A stretch of DNA of 64,000 nucleotides from Phoebastria nigripes. Taxonomy: Eukaryota; Chordata; Aves; Procellariiformes; Diomedeidae. Positions 27,301 through 42,300 of the stretch are shown here, piece by piece. The number at the start of each line of letters is the position of its first letter. The first letter of the stretch is position 1. The stretch is taken from the NCBI GenBank assembly GCA_035582835.1, contig JAYKAV010000289.1, positions 1,108,170-1,172,169 of the forward strand, in the 5' to 3' direction. The notes below the pieces were generated by a model. The model was given only the letters and a program-made list of their open reading frames with translations, searched no databases and was not told the DNA's origin. The position numbers and the translations under genes were made by a program.

Positions 27301-30300
27301 CAATTTTGATCCATTTTCCTTTGCACACTCCTCCATTCCTAAAGTTGTCTTTGTGCATTTTTTTCAGAATGAAAACAAAGACTTGGTTTTCTTTCATCAT
27401 CTTTTTTGCAGCTGCAAATATGATTTATATGGTCCATGTATAATTTTATATGTATGTATATATATGATTATGCTAGTGACTTTTACTAATGAGAGTTCAT
27501 CTAAATCTTTTCTTTTGGTAATATGCCTTCTTCCGTCCCAGATTTCTAACATGTTCAACATTACCTTTAGATGTAAAATGTGCCTAAAAGTGCAGGGTTA
27601 GAGGCTTGCAGGTATGCTTCTCTGCTCTGCTGTTTTTTTTTTTTTCCCCTGTTGTTATCCTGAAGCAAAAATTTGTCAGATTTTGCTACAGAAATTCAGG
27701 TTTTATCTATCATAGGCACAAAATACTTTCTAACAACCTTAGCGTCCCCCAGAGCTGAAAGACTGTATCATTGATACAGCATCTTGGGGAGGGAAGAAGG
27801 AAAATATTCAGACATATTCTAGAGGTCTGCACTGTCTTTAGTGGGGCATGTATTTAGCAGGGCATATATTTAGCTACCTGCACACCCAAATCCCTAGTCT
27901 GTGCACAGCACGATGAGATTTACTGCACCTGCCTGCCAGGATAACCTTTGGCACCTGGACTTCCATCTGGTCCTCGTTCGCCCTTTGGAAAGAAAAAAGA
28001 AAAGGCACAGAAGGTAAGGTGAATGTCACGCTTGGGAAGCTTTTTTAGCTGCTTCATTCTTTGAGCTGGGGGGAAAGGAGGGTGGAATCGATTAACCTGA
28101 TGCAAGTTTATAGAGAGGAAGAAAATATTAAGGGTAGACAGTGGAATAAATTAATGAGGGGGGAAAACACACAGAAGCCAAGTCAATAGGATCCATGCTT
28201 TAAGCAAGTGTTGCTATTTCTCCTTCTCCCTCCATCTGCAGTGAAAGCAGCAGATAGTTTGAAACAAGGAGGCTAAGAGAAGGTGTAAGGCTGCATCTAT
28301 ATCTGGCATATGGAACCGTTTTACTGGTGGGGAAGNACTGCCAAAATTCTTCAAAACTAAATGGATTCATGTATAATATCCTTTAACATCATTGCTAACA
28401 GGGCCTGCTATTCATTGCCTTTTTTTTTTCTGAACTGCAAACATCAGACTTAACCAAATAAAGAGGGGTGAGGAAAGGGGAGAGGGGGAATGGGCTTTGG
28501 GAGGGGAATTACATGTTAGTACTTAATATGATGTGGTTAGTAAACTCCAGGTGAAATTAACGTAAAAGGAAAAATAAAGGGGGAGTAGGGTAAGCTGGTA
28601 TTTCTTTCACCACATAAACTTAACATGGTTGAGCAATAAAAATCAGAAATTAAATTTAGAAACTCCAAGGCAGTCTCCTCCCACCAACCTGCTGATGCTT
28701 GGTCAGTGCATGTGCACAGCTGCTGGCAGCACGGGAGTTCACTGTGCATCCCCTGTGTGTACCAAGCCGCCCCTGGAAGGAGCTGGCTGTCCACACTGAG
28801 CAGGCTGTACAGGATCCAAACTAGCATCAGAGTCAGCAAATCCATCCCTCTTTAAAGGTTCACTGTTGGAAACTGGGAAGACTCACCTGGTCTCCAGGGT
28901 GACCTGGTGGTCCAGGGTAGCCTTTATATCCCTGTTGAAATAGGATGGAAAAGATGAATAATAAGGAAAAAAAAAAAAATCTGGTTTTGGTTTGAATTTC
29001 TCTTTGCAGGTGGGAGTAAAGTTCTGAGGAGAAGCAGGTCTTTAGATATGGGATAGTACTACACAATCACACAAACTTTTAACGTGCTGCTTTGTGCTTG
29101 CATCACCCAAACGCTGCCCATGTTCCCAGACTCTGCTGCAACGTGGTGGGGCAGCAGCAGCCTGCACCCNCTGGGGTCTGGCTTGGCGGTTACTCCAGAA
29201 GGACTTGCTCCATGAACAGACTTAGAGTTGTATCTACACTCAGATCTGTCTATTTGTAATCTACACCTTTAGCAAAGCTATCCTTAATCCTTAGGAAACC
29301 ACAGGCTTGTAGGGTGAAATGTTGGCTTTGGGCAAGTTGGGGGACTACACAACATGAGTCACTCGCATTTCAGAGCACTCGCTTTCGCTTTAGAACTTGA
29401 AATGCCATAGGAAACACCAAAATAACCATTTACTGTCACAGGAAACTTCAATTTTGTTTCTAGCTTGAATTTGTCTAGCTTCCAGCTTTTCTAATCTAAT
29501 TATTACAAGGTATGACAAGATCCAGAGTCCTGCATTATGAAGCTACCTAAAACGGCGAGCAAGCTGTCTCTTAACCTGCTCTCTGCTGAACTAATTAGAA
29601 TGATTTTCTTAATCTAGCTTGTAGCTGGCAAGTGTTGCAGGCTTCAAATCATTCTCACAGGTCTTTCATAAACCTGCTTCAGTTTTTCAGTTTTTTTTTT
29701 TTGAGATGCAGACACTGGAGCAGGACAAAGGTAGTCTGTTCAACTGCAGACTGATCAGTATGTATTTTAAGAGAGTTTGCTTTCTCCAGGATTTACCTAG
29801 AGCTCTCTTCAAACACTGAGTAAATTCTGCAAGTGACAGGCACTTCAGATTTTTTTTCCCTCTCCTTTATTATCTTGCTTCAGCTATTTAAAACAAACTC
29901 GTTTCCATCAAATGGAGTCAGAGCAGATTAGAAGATTAAATTCAGTTACTGAGATGACTGTTCAGCTGGGCTACTAGCAAGATTAAAAAAAAAAAGGCAG
30001 AAAATTTAATTTGAAACAAATGGAGAGAGAAAATAAACAAGAAACAATCCTTGCACAAATACTACAGAAGTAACAAAATGCTTTCAGGGTGGGTTACAAT
30101 TGCTAATTGTAACTCGGTCTCTGCTACTCACCCTGTCCCCAGCCAGGGCTCCCGGCACACATTGCCTGTCTGCGAAACCCACAGGGGAGCATCCCCCTGC
30201 TCTGGAAGCCATAACCAAACCCTGGTTTGGCCGAGGACTTGGCCTTTTGCTTCATTCACCAGATGAACCCAGGCCTGTTTCTGCTCCCAGGTCCACACCT

Positions 30301-33300
30301 CTGCTTAATGGCTTTTTTATTCTTCCCATGGGCTATTCTAGACCTGCAGCCTAAGCCTTTGCTGGCGGAGGTATGCAATGCTCTCAGCCATCCTGGCTAC
30401 TACCCACTCCCCTTTGCATTCCTCCTTGCTCATTATTTCAGACATTTTGGCCTGGAAAATGTTGATTCCCTTTTCACCAATTCTCTCCTGCTTGACCTTG
30501 CTGATGTATCATGGCCCACTCTTTTGACTGAGCTGCACCTCCTGAGAAGGTGGTGGCTGACCTGAAAGACCATTTGGCTACTGACTGGCCCTTATTTGAA
30601 CCACCTTGAAGGTCCTTTCTCCGAACGCTGCTAGTGCATTTCAGCCAGCGGCTCCTAACTGGAAGCGCCTCAGCAGCTCTTGGAGCAGGACCAGCAGACA
30701 GGACTCCCTGCCCCTCTCCAGGAATCTGCCCCATGAGATCCTCTCTTGCTGATCCTCTCCCTGGCTCCTCGACAGAGGCTCAGCATCAGCAGAAAGGAGG
30801 GAGGATGATCCACCCTGGTTGGGTGTCTGACCTGAAGGTGAAGGCACGTTGTGAAGGTCCAGACCCACCTGGGTGTGGAAGGCCCAGTATCGGTATCACC
30901 CGTCCCTGGAGCATGGACCAGCAGGACATTGTGCAGATGGAAAGCGTCTGTTCTGGCCCCCCCCTCACCTCTTCCTGAGAGAGCTGCCAACAGAAACAGC
31001 CCTGGGTTCAGCATCTCCAGACGTGCCCTGGGATTTAGCATGGAGCCCGTGGGGTTTCCTCCTGGGGCCTCCGCCCAGCTCCTCCAGCCACAGCCTGGAG
31101 CAGGAACTACCTTTGTCTCCAGACAGCTGGGGCACCTATTTCCGTGGAGACAAACACTTAGAGATGTCTTGCTCCCTCCACTGATAAGAAAGAGGTGCCT
31201 AGCTTGGCTGCTCCGAATCATTCTTGCTCTGACTGGGTTCCTGCAGGCCAGGCGTTTCAAGCCTGCAATGTCCACCCAGAGCAGGTGGTTAGATGATAGC
31301 CCCTTGAGATGCTCAAAGCACATCCTGAACTAACATCNGCACCAAGCATTGCATTGCTATCTCTATAATGGTAAGTGAATGGCACTTAAGTTAAATATGT
31401 AGACACTCTACTACTGTTGCATCCTATTAAATATCCTCCTCGCTATATATAGTGAGCTCTGGGAAGATTCGAATGTGTGTTTCTTCATAGTATGCTGGAG
31501 TTATTTCCGTCTCAGGTTAATTATAGCGAGGAGAAAACAGAAAAGCTGGTGTATGCTAAAGTTGGCTGCAACGTGAAAGGATTTACCTGCTAAAATCCTC
31601 TTCAAATAGCANTAAAATGACAGGGCAGAGGGTATGAAAACAACTGCATTTGCTCTTTTATCCAAACACTTCCTGATGATTACAGGGTGCTCAACACAAA
31701 GGGCTGTGATTTAGAAAGGAAACTGCACTCCAGTGAAGGATTTACTCATCTGTGATGATATTTATAATCCTCGCTTTCCTAGCTAAAAAGGATCATCCTG
31801 CGCTTTGATAGGAAATGTGAAGAGTAAAGAGACCAGCGAATGACATCTGCACGGCAGGATGTGTTTTGAAGCACTGACCAATTCCCAGCTCTGTCTTTAC
31901 TCTCTGAGTGACTTTAACGAAGCTTTTTTTCTCTCACTGTTGCTGTCTTCTACAATCTTCCACTTTGCTACAACCATTTTCTCCTCCACAGCTGGGAGGC
32001 TGGGAGCAATGACGCAGTGCTCTGCTGAGATAGATCTGCAAGGCAGCTGTAGTCTGCAGCCCACAAAGAAAAGCCAAAGCCCACAGACACCTTGTAGGCA
32101 CCAGAGGGAAGGGCAGAGTGGACAGCCAAGTCCTGCCACCATTCCCNAGAACTGCTAGTCAGCAAAAGCAACATTTGCTCTGCGTGGAGAGGATGAGTAT
32201 TACATCTGCTGCTTGAAAGGCAGTTTCATATATTCGTAGATAGGTGCAGGCAAAATGACTTTGGGGGTGCTGTGAGATCAGACTCTCCAATCCTACGAGG
32301 AGCAAAGGTCTGCATTCACAAGGCAGGCACTGTGGTGTGAGCCGCACTATCCAAACCCATATGCTGCTTGGTTGTGGCTCCAGCTTATGCTGCTGAGCCA
32401 GTTGTTTCATTTAGTGGGAAAAGTATTTTGTTTCCCCTGGTGAAATATTTTGCCTATTTGAAAGTTTCTACATGTCGTTTTCAGATCAAAGACCTCAGAG
32501 CTCTTTTCACACTCCCTCCATGGAATGAGCAGGAGGGATGTCCATTTCCAAGGCGTTGCTGTTTTCTGGTAGCCAAGATGAGTTGCCCACCTTCAGCCAA
32601 ACACCAGCATATTTTCACTGGGAGAATGCCAGCAGGGAATCCAGATAAAAAAAGATTTTTTTCCAAACATTTCTCCAACAGCTGTAAATTTTTTCTTAAT
32701 GCAGGATGCTAATAAAAGCCAGGTTACACCAAAAACACTGCCAGACTAGTGCTACTGGGAGGTGGTTTTTTTAAGCTGCACCAAAGGAAAAATTACAGCA
32801 TCCAACTTGCTCATTACTTGAAGAAACAGAAGCATACCCCTGCCTTCGCCCTGTCCTGGGGGAGCTGAAATCAGATGTGAAGGCCATGTGCTGGATGCAG
32901 GAATGTTTGTTCAATCTCCTATTCCTTCTCCACTTTTTCCACTATGAGTCCTTGCACTCCTGACATTGCATTTTGCTGATCGTAACCACAATGTTTTGTT
33001 TTATGAGCTGTTATACCAGCAAAATGGTATTCTTTGCACCCTATTTGTTAGAACTTGTTTGTGACAGCAAAAGATCAGTAATTAATCACTCTACTGCTCC
33101 TAGCTCCACACAGCACCCCAAGCACGACCAGCCTTGGGAGTAGAAAAATGAACCCAGCCCCTACTCTTGGCAATTTGATTCCAATATAAAGCATACAAAC
33201 AAACAATCATGGAAAGGGAGGGTTCNTTCAGCCTCCTCCACACCTTCTTTCTCTCCCCAGAGTCTTAAAGCATACCCGAGTAGGTGTTTGTGTGCAGCTA

Positions 33301-36300
33301 ATTGGCCTGAAGAACAGTATATCTTCAATGGCGCATTGACTGATGAAGTGATTGAAACAAGATGCTAATTTTAACTGTTCAGCTTAGCTATGTCAATACT
33401 GGCTTGCTGAGAAGGGGAATCATGTCCACCAAGCCCAACTATCGAACAGCTCCCTGCAGGAGGTCCAGCTTCCACGAAAACAAACCAACCTACCCACGCA
33501 GCCTAGAACTGGAAGGTCAACTGAAGTGTCCTTGATATATAAAAGACGTGAGGTCAAAGTATGGATTGCTAAGGTATTGCTGTGCAGACTTGCACGCATG
33601 AATACAAGCACACACGCTGCTGCAACATGAATGTAGGGATGGATCTTGTGCTCTATCCCTACATATCCTTTTCTGGGCATAGGTATGGTGTTGGTGACGT
33701 TAATGATGTTGAAACATCAATATGGAAGCAAATAAAGTAAAACCTGTCTAGTGCTGTCAGTCTCCAAGCAAAATAGAGGGAAGGCATACAGATATTTTGT
33801 TTGAAATGTGCTTTACCAGGACAGTCAGTCAGGGTTTCTTTGGAATATCTAAACCTGTTCTGAATCCAACCTTTGAGTATTGATGCTGGTTGTAGATCCA
33901 TTTAGTTAACATATTGGCTGAACCAGACCTAAATTCAGCTTGCTGATGAAGACCCGGTATCAGGGTGCAGAGGGATGACGCAGTGCCATGGGACATGGAC
34001 TACAAAGAAGGAACAGAAATCTGGATCCAGAATTTCATTTCATACTCTTACATAGTCTTGCTGGTACAACCTTTAGGCAGTTGCTTCAGCCTATGTCCCA
34101 GTTTATACACCTGTGAAACAGGCATAAGACTTTTTTGCTGGGTACTAGGATTTAATTAAATCTTTTAGGCAGAGTTAGAGGAGAACATTTTAAAATAAAA
34201 ATAGTGATCTAATTCACTAGAAAAGAACATATTCTTACCTTTCTACCAGGTGGTCCAGGGAACCCAGTCAAACCAGGTAAGCCCACGTCTCCCTGTAGGA
34301 AGCAAGCAAGTTGAATTAGTTTTCAGCAACGTTTTCCCTATGCCTAGCGTACTGTTACTGAAATTATTTTGCCGACTGTAGCACCCAACTATTGATATTT
34401 CTGATTCTAATCGCAACTCTTCAAAAACTGATGGGATAAGNAGTGTAGATTTAAACATCATCTCTATTAACCGGCTCATATAAATAATAAACCCAGTTAA
34501 TTAATGGCAGCTGCTGCTAGAGTCCAGCTTTTTGCCAGCAGAATGAATGCTTTTTTTTTTTTCAATGATCTCATCCAGTCATTTGCCTTTCGATAGGCAT
34601 CTAAATCGCCAAGGCAAGAAAATTTTAGCTTTCAAATGCAACAAGAACAACAGGTACATCCTGCCAAATCCCGTGATTGTGCTCATACTATGCTACTGCA
34701 CTGGCTCAGCCCATGGCTCCAGTTCAGATGGCGCTGATGGTATAATTATTTAACCTGTCTATATGACATGGCTTGAACCTTTGCAGGCTGCTGGTGGGAG
34801 GGTTTTTTCAGCTGCCTGTACTTCTGAAAAGGGATTGTATCACATCCCAGCTAGCATACCCAAATCAGCATAGGAACAGAGAAGCGCTTTCCTGTGAGAT
34901 CTCTCTAACATCCAATCCATTCGTACAAGCCCATTCTGGCCTCCTCTGATTAGGATCAAAACCCCCTTTAGAGTCTCTACCACTGTGCCGTGCCTGCTTA
35001 CTGAAAATGCATTTGGAGTATCTAGCTTGAAAATTAGGCATCACTCCAATACTCCTGCTGGAAACTCCTTGTTTCTATTACTGCTAACAGGAATAAAGCC
35101 TTGTTAACATGAGCTAAAAGTGATCTGGATCTCTCCCTTTCTTACACTGAGCATGCTTGCAAGAAAACGGTTCCAGACTCTGCGGGTGGATGATTTCCAT
35201 GTGATGCCATTCCGATGTAGTGTACCAGAAATTTCAAAAGGCATCTCATGCTGTTAAGTTAAAAGCATCGTTTCAGACTTAGCCATCTCAATGTTTTCTA
35301 GCGTCACCCTCCATCTTGCATTTGTGTGGCTTGCTGTGCTTCATCAAGGCATCTGGTTTCAAATGAAGGGCCTAAGTTCTTCAGGGCTGATGCTTTCTAT
35401 TAGCTGTGCATTTATAGCAAGGCTTATGATGAAAAGGAAGAGAACCAGGCTTCTTGCCCTGGACATGAGTTATGAAGTATTGTGCAGGCACCACTGAAAG
35501 AGCTAATTGAGGTAGATGTTGTGGAGCCCTGATCACTCTTCTATTCATTTCTAGACTTCTGTGAGGCCTTGTTGCCTCAGTAAAAATCACTCAGCTGTGA
35601 AACAGCAAAAATGGGAGTTGTAACTTATTGAAAAGAATTAGCAGAACTCTGATCCTTAACAATTGCTAAATCCAGAAACCAGCTACACTTCCCAGTTGTG
35701 TGCTTTGTGTTGATTTGAGTAGACCTTGGCGGAAAGGCCTCTGGTTATCACACAGCAGGGTCCATGCGTTGGCAGTGCAATGATCTGAGAAGCCTGCCTT
35801 TCTCCACCAGCGGGACAGCAAGGCTGCTCTCAGAGTACCGATCTGCTGCAGGCTGCGTGTGTGACGTGAGGCAAAGCACTGTTTCTCAGCTCCTCGGCAA
35901 GAACATCCTTTCCTTTGCCTTCAAGGTGTTTATTGCTTACGCTGGGATTGCCTCTTTCTACAGCTGCATGCCCAGACCTGGCAAGGTGTGGCTGTATCTC
36001 TTATGTGCTAGTTTAAATACCTAGCTTAAGTAGCCACATGCTTGCAGCAGCAGGGACTTAAGTTTGGGCTGCAGATTGTGCATAAAATGGATAAACACTT
36101 GGACAACAAAAAGCTGTGGCAGCAGGCACTTCAGTACACTGTGGTCAATACCTTAGCTAACTCCCTTTAGTCCCGAATCTGGGGTCTAAGTCTTAATTTT
36201 CAGTCCTAAGTCTACCTGAGTAGCTGTGATGCTTGTGGCTGCAGTATGGACTCCCTCCATGTGTATGCATAGGNCTTAAAGCACACCGTGGTCTTGATGC

Positions 36301-39300
36301 CTGCGCACTCTGGGCAACATCTTACCTTCTGTCCATTGCGAGCTTTTCCAGGCGACAACCCAGGATCACCTTTCTGACCCTGAAATGAAAAACTTTAATT
36401 AATGACGTAATCCAAGGACCCAAGCTATAGATGTGGTTCTGCTTCCACCAAGCCTCCAAATCAGAAAAACATTTTGTTTTATCTCCATCTTGCCCTGATG
36501 TCCCAAATGTATTAAAGTCCCTGGGTATAGCTGTTTTTCTGGGGCCGGTTTTGGTGAGTGATTGCTGCTGCTAAAGCATTGAGTTTTAAATAGTATTTGA
36601 CAGTATTAAATTGACTAAAGAAAGGATAACTGGAAGAAGGCAATGTCAGGACTTTTGATACTTATTAGACTAGACAGCTGTGATTTCGTCCTTGTCTACA
36701 GCTACCATCACAAAAATAATTACCAAGCCTATTACTGTAGCTAAACCATCCTTCTTAACATCTTGCTAGTTGCTGTTGCTTTTTTAACTGTGGGGAACAG
36801 ATGAAACTGCAGAGAAAGTTACACTAATTAGACACTACCAACAGCCAGAGCAATTGTGAGGCTTTCAAGCTGGCAGAAGAAAGAGGGACACTTTATCTTA
36901 AGTGGCACTATTCTTTATTTTCCTTTTTAACAACTGTGACAAGAGAAATTACAATTTAAGACTGTGATCTTCTGATGAACACAGGCTGGAATTTCAGCAG
37001 CGTTGGAACATCTAATTCCAGTGGATTCCTTTGAAAATCCCAGTTCAAATTCTTAAAAGGTGGAAAGGTGATGTGTGCACCTAACAGGGTGAGAGATAGA
37101 AGTAGGAAAAACTAGAAGAGATTTGAAGCGTGCCAGATTCTTTTGGCAGGGGAGAGGTAAGGCTTAGCACACAAAGAAGCTTCGGTCTGTGTAACGTCTC
37201 TTCTGGTACTGCTAGGACACAGCTATCCCAGTATCAGGCACTGGCCATTTAACACCCCTGGGATCATAAACAAGTCGCAACCTCTGTGTGCCACATCAGC
37301 AGCANGGGATTCAAAACCAACCACCAAGCACAAGACAGTTGTGAGGGTTAATTAATGCTTGTCAAGTGAAGTCCTTGGAGGGAAGGTGATACCCTACAAA
37401 GGAATAATAGTATTTATTAACTGGCATTTCTCATTAGCAGCACAAAGGTCTAGTTACAGCTAGCTGAGCAGCTTTTCCATGCAGCCTCATTGCAATTACA
37501 TTCGACACATACTCCCCACNTTCCACAGAGTAAATCTCCCTTCTCCTCCTCCACCATCCACCACAAGCTGCAAGGTTCAGGGAGTGAGACTACTTGGCTA
37601 CGGACTGTAGGGAGCACTGCTGATTCAAGGCAGATGCATCTGTACAAATTCTGAATGAAGGCTGCCTGGTTTCCAAACAGTAAATGAAGTCATGCAGATA
37701 ATCTTGGTTTGCATGCAGCTGTTATCAGGGCAATTCTCCCACTCTTTGAGCTTCAGAGCAGTCAGTGGGTGCTACGACACGACTGCTTGGAAGAGATTAG
37801 AGCAGTCCTCAGGATAGCAGGGTATTAATTTCTACTCTGCAAAATTAATTTACTGCAGCAGGTAGATACCCACCACTCTCCCTAAACCTTGTCATGTGCT
37901 CAATGCAATGACTTTGAGCCATGTAAAGGAATACAAGCCTCTTACATTTTTCCCTGGGAAGCTCCAGATCACATTAGCAAAGACTGTGCTTTGCATCACG
38001 GTTCTGTGTTCAACACTGCTGAGACCATCACACAGGTGGAGAACTCAGCCACAAGTAGGATCACACTTCCCTAAGATTAATCAGCAAGATGGCATCAGGG
38101 CCAGAGAGAACAGATGCCTGGATGCTGAGGGCTGAAATTGTGGATTAATTGCCGAACTCTTCTCGCACAGCAACCACAACATGGGAATTAACGTAAGCCT
38201 TGTCCATCACTAAGCCTCGGCACCGTGCCCACAAGCTTCTCTCTCCCCCATCCCAACTGACTGAGCACAGTACTTCCTCTTGTAAAGGAAGAAATCGTTT
38301 TGTTCTGTTTTTTCCCTACCTGGGAGAAGTCTCAAGCTGTGCAATTTAAACACCTTGGCTTTGCAATCCCACTAATAGCATTTTAAACATCAGTGAGCCA
38401 AACTGATGAGCTATCTTGGAGCCAAACCATTCACTAAAAGGAAAATTCAATTTTTCCTAGCGCTATAACATAAGAGATTTATCCAGAGCAGCTAACTAAT
38501 CAAACCATACTAACGCCTGATGCCAAAAGCTGCAAATCCAACTCTTAATGTCTTTCCTGCCATTCAACCCTGTCTGACAGCTAACCCTCTTTCCAATCCC
38601 AAACTCTATTAGGGCATCCTCCGTGTTACATCTAGTCGTTAGCAAAAATACCCCTCCTGCCCCCACCAGCAGCCAGCCACAACCCTAGCCTAGCATATGT
38701 CTACAGCCATTTAAGAGGTTATCTACTATAATCAGTCTTTGCTAACTAGATGCAATAGCAATTTTGCAACTGCCAAGGACAATAAACAATGCAAAAAGTG
38801 GCAAGAAGCCTCCTTTAAGCAGTTGCACATGATAAATTGCTGAGAAAGCACGACAGGAGAAATTCTCAGGTGGCATGAGTGGCTGTAATGCCACTGAAGT
38901 CAGTGGAACCATGCTCACACAGATCAGTGGGAATATGGCTCAACAGCTACATACAGCTCTGTGCAAAAGATCAGCTTCCTAAGTACAAGGGCCTACAAGT
39001 GCTCAGCTCCAGTGATGAGAATAAGGTGGACTCTGCACAAGATAGATTCAGAAATGCAGCAGTCTGACAAGACAATGCTGGTGCTCACCAATGCAATACA
39101 ACTGGACAAGAGACATGCACAAACACCATGTCTCTGCCAGCTGCAATGCCACATCACAACCCTCGTACGCAGCTGATTGCCTGACCTTATGAGTGCTCTA
39201 TTAATTCAGCTGATAAAAATCATGCTCCTGGGTTACTTCCTAAGTGACAATGACCTGGTGTTAGTCATTGTTTCCAAGCTGTATCTATTTGGGAAACTTC

Positions 39301-42300
39301 AGTTTCCTTTCTTAGATTGCTTGTTTTTTCCATGGTATTAACTGCTATCAAGGGAAGACCTCGTCCAGCGGCCACTTGAAGGCTCTCAGCAAGAGAAGTT
39401 CTAGTTGGGGCTGCTCTGCCTTGTCACCCAGGCTGAGCTTTCACAAGTCTATAGTTTCAGCCATAGGCTGGGTCTACTAAAAAGATATCAGGTCCCAGGT
39501 GTGGGCTTGTCAAGCCTGGTGAAGGGTAGAGGCATTTAAAATGTAAGGGGGTGAAACATAAAATTTTTGTGCAAAGTCCACCTTCTGGGACTGGCGTAAC
39601 ACCAGAGAAATGTAGGGAAGGAGGGAAGCCAAAACTCTGGGATCTGATACACACCTTCCGAATAGTGCTGCATGTGCAAAGATCTTGCAGTCACGGCTTA
39701 GCAGGCTCTCCCTGCTAGAGGTGAAATTATGCCCAGGCCTGGGCTGAGCTACAGCTCTCACATCCCATTGCAAACTTAATACTTCTTTCGACAAAGCATC
39801 ATGTAGAGCAGCCTAATCCTGCAAATGGTGGCTGGACAAAATTAAAATATATCGCACAGACTGATGACACCATACCTCTGCTGCAGACTATTACAGCTAT
39901 CCATCCACTGAGGGCTTCCTGCTGCCAGACTGCGCATCAAGATGGAGGAAAAATGCTTACAGGAAGTTTTTATTTCTAGTAGGAGACCAACTGAATACAG
40001 CTTTACAGCCAAATGATGATTTCTGACAAGACATTAGGCTAAAAATGTTTTTTAAAAAAAATCCTATAGCATAGAAACATAGTTTGACTCTACAGATTGG
40101 ACCAGGAGGACTGGAAGTTAGATAAAAGAACTTTGATTTGACTTATAAAACTCAACAAGTGTGATCTGGAAGTCATTGATGGAGAATAAATGCAGAACAC
40201 TAAGATGTAGAACTTTTACAGCCTCACTTTTCAGGCCATATAACTACACTTTAGAATTTAAAACAGCTGCTGTTCACCAGCATGTCTCCAGTGCCTAATT
40301 TTTAATCACGTAGAGGCAGCATGCCAAGTTTCCAGAATCTTTTTCCCAGAGCATCAATAGTGCTCATAACATCTCTGCCTACTGATGAGATCATGAAGAG
40401 AAAGGACTCTTGCTTGTACCTTTCTCTATGTTTGGCTGAGACATCCTACAGCTTCCTTGGTAGTGAAAACCTCCATTAAGCATTGCCTTTCAAAACCCAA
40501 CTATTCTTCAGTCCCAGATAGGTGTTATAAAATATAAATCTACTTCTGTGTAAACAATGACCCCAAAACAATCCAAACCAATTTCCCAGGAACTTCACAG
40601 TCTTTAGGTAACACAAAGCCTTATACACAGGAACAAGCTGGGAATTAAAACATCTTTCTGAAGGGTTTTGCAGCACATTGGATTAGCTCCCCTCTAGAGC
40701 TGCATCTGTGCTAAAGTCTCACGCAAAGGGAGGAGGTCCGGCTGCGGCAGGGGTGACTCCCACCTTGCAGCGCTCCAGCTCCCACCTGGCTGCAGCACCC
40801 TGGGGGGAATGTGTGTACGGGAGAAAAGGACAAAACACAGGGCTCCTGGCACTGCAGGAAGAGATGAGGACATCTAGAAGGAAGCAACGGGATCAGTTTG
40901 AGAGGACTGATGGAGATCAGCGTTCCCAGAAACTCTGGAGAGGGAAGGAGAGACGAGGGAGTTTCAGGAGGAGGAAGGCAGAGGAAGAAGCCGGGTGCTG
41001 CCAGTCCTCCCCGCGCTGTCCGGACCCAAAGGTGGATGAGTAGGCTGCAAAATCCAGAGAAGAGAAATGAGAAAGGAAAGAAATCCAGACCTGGCGAGGC
41101 TCTGGAGTGGGAGAATTCCACTGCCCTTGTCTCAACATCATAGCACTTTGCTCCCTGGCACAGGCATAGCTTAAGCAGGATCCTAATTAGGCAGTCTTTG
41201 AAATTAGGGAGAACCAAGAACCGAGGCACACAGCAGGGTCTCTCACAAGCACAGGAAAAGGCTTTGGCTGTGCTGCTGGAGGGCCTGTGTGTGTGAGCAG
41301 AGGGGAGGGGAGACATGGCTTCAGCTATTCGTCATTTTGTACAGAGCAGGCTGGAAAAGTCTGTACTTCCCCCACTGGAGCGTCCTCTGAAACAGGAAGG
41401 CAAAAGCTCCTCATGCCAATTAATACTTACTTTCAGGCCTGGGGGGCCAGGAGAGCCAGGGTTCCCGTGGGGACCTGGGGGACCCTAAAAAACACAAAAA
41501 CCACAAAACAGAGTCAAAAGAAGTCAGTAGGCATCTGTGTTAGTCCTGGGAGTGGCAGAAAGTCTCAGGCTGTGCTGCGGCCAGACCTAACAGTACAGCA
41601 CCAGCAGCCTGCACCCCAGCAGGGACACAGCTTCAACAGGAGCCTCGTTAGTGCCTTCGGAGTGGTGAAACTTGGCTGCCGGTTCCCACCTACCTTTAAA
41701 GGTGATGTGTGTCTGTCACCACAAGATGTGTCATGACAACAAGATGATTTGGGTACACCAAATATTCCACAACCAGGAACAGAAACTACCTTGGGGTCAG
41801 AGGAGTCAAAGCTCTGCAAGGAGCCCCAGCAGAAAGAGATGGAAGTAGGCAGAGGGGAGTGGAAGTGTGGCAGGGCGTTAACAATTTTTTTGGCCAAAAT
41901 GGAAGAGAACACAACTAATTACTAAAGGGAAATTTTAAATTGTTCAGCTATTTGAGATGAATTCATTTCCCCAGAAACCAGATTTTTGCCTTTAGAGTTT
42001 AGAAAGAACGGATGGCCAAACAGTAAAATGGGGGGAGCAGAGGTAAGTCCCTGTTTAAACCATTTAAATCTATGTTTTTGAATAGGTCTCACAATCCAAT
42101 GACACTGTCAGAGTACCTACCTCAGATCACATACAGCAGTATCTCCTTTTGAATCATATTTCAAACCACCCTGCATATTTTCCGAAGACTATTTAAGGAG
42201 TTATCTGAAATAAGCAGCTAAGAATAGTTTATCCCAGGATTGTATATAGCACAGAAGATCTGTTAACCTTTCAGGCAGAAATAATAACAATTCTAAGTCC

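Noticed and set aside
40711..41316. 201-codon minus-strand frame in the intron between exons 5 and 6
   Set aside because: It lies opposite a purine-rich plus-strand stretch, is rich in Ser, Pro and Leu through composition, and resembles no protein.
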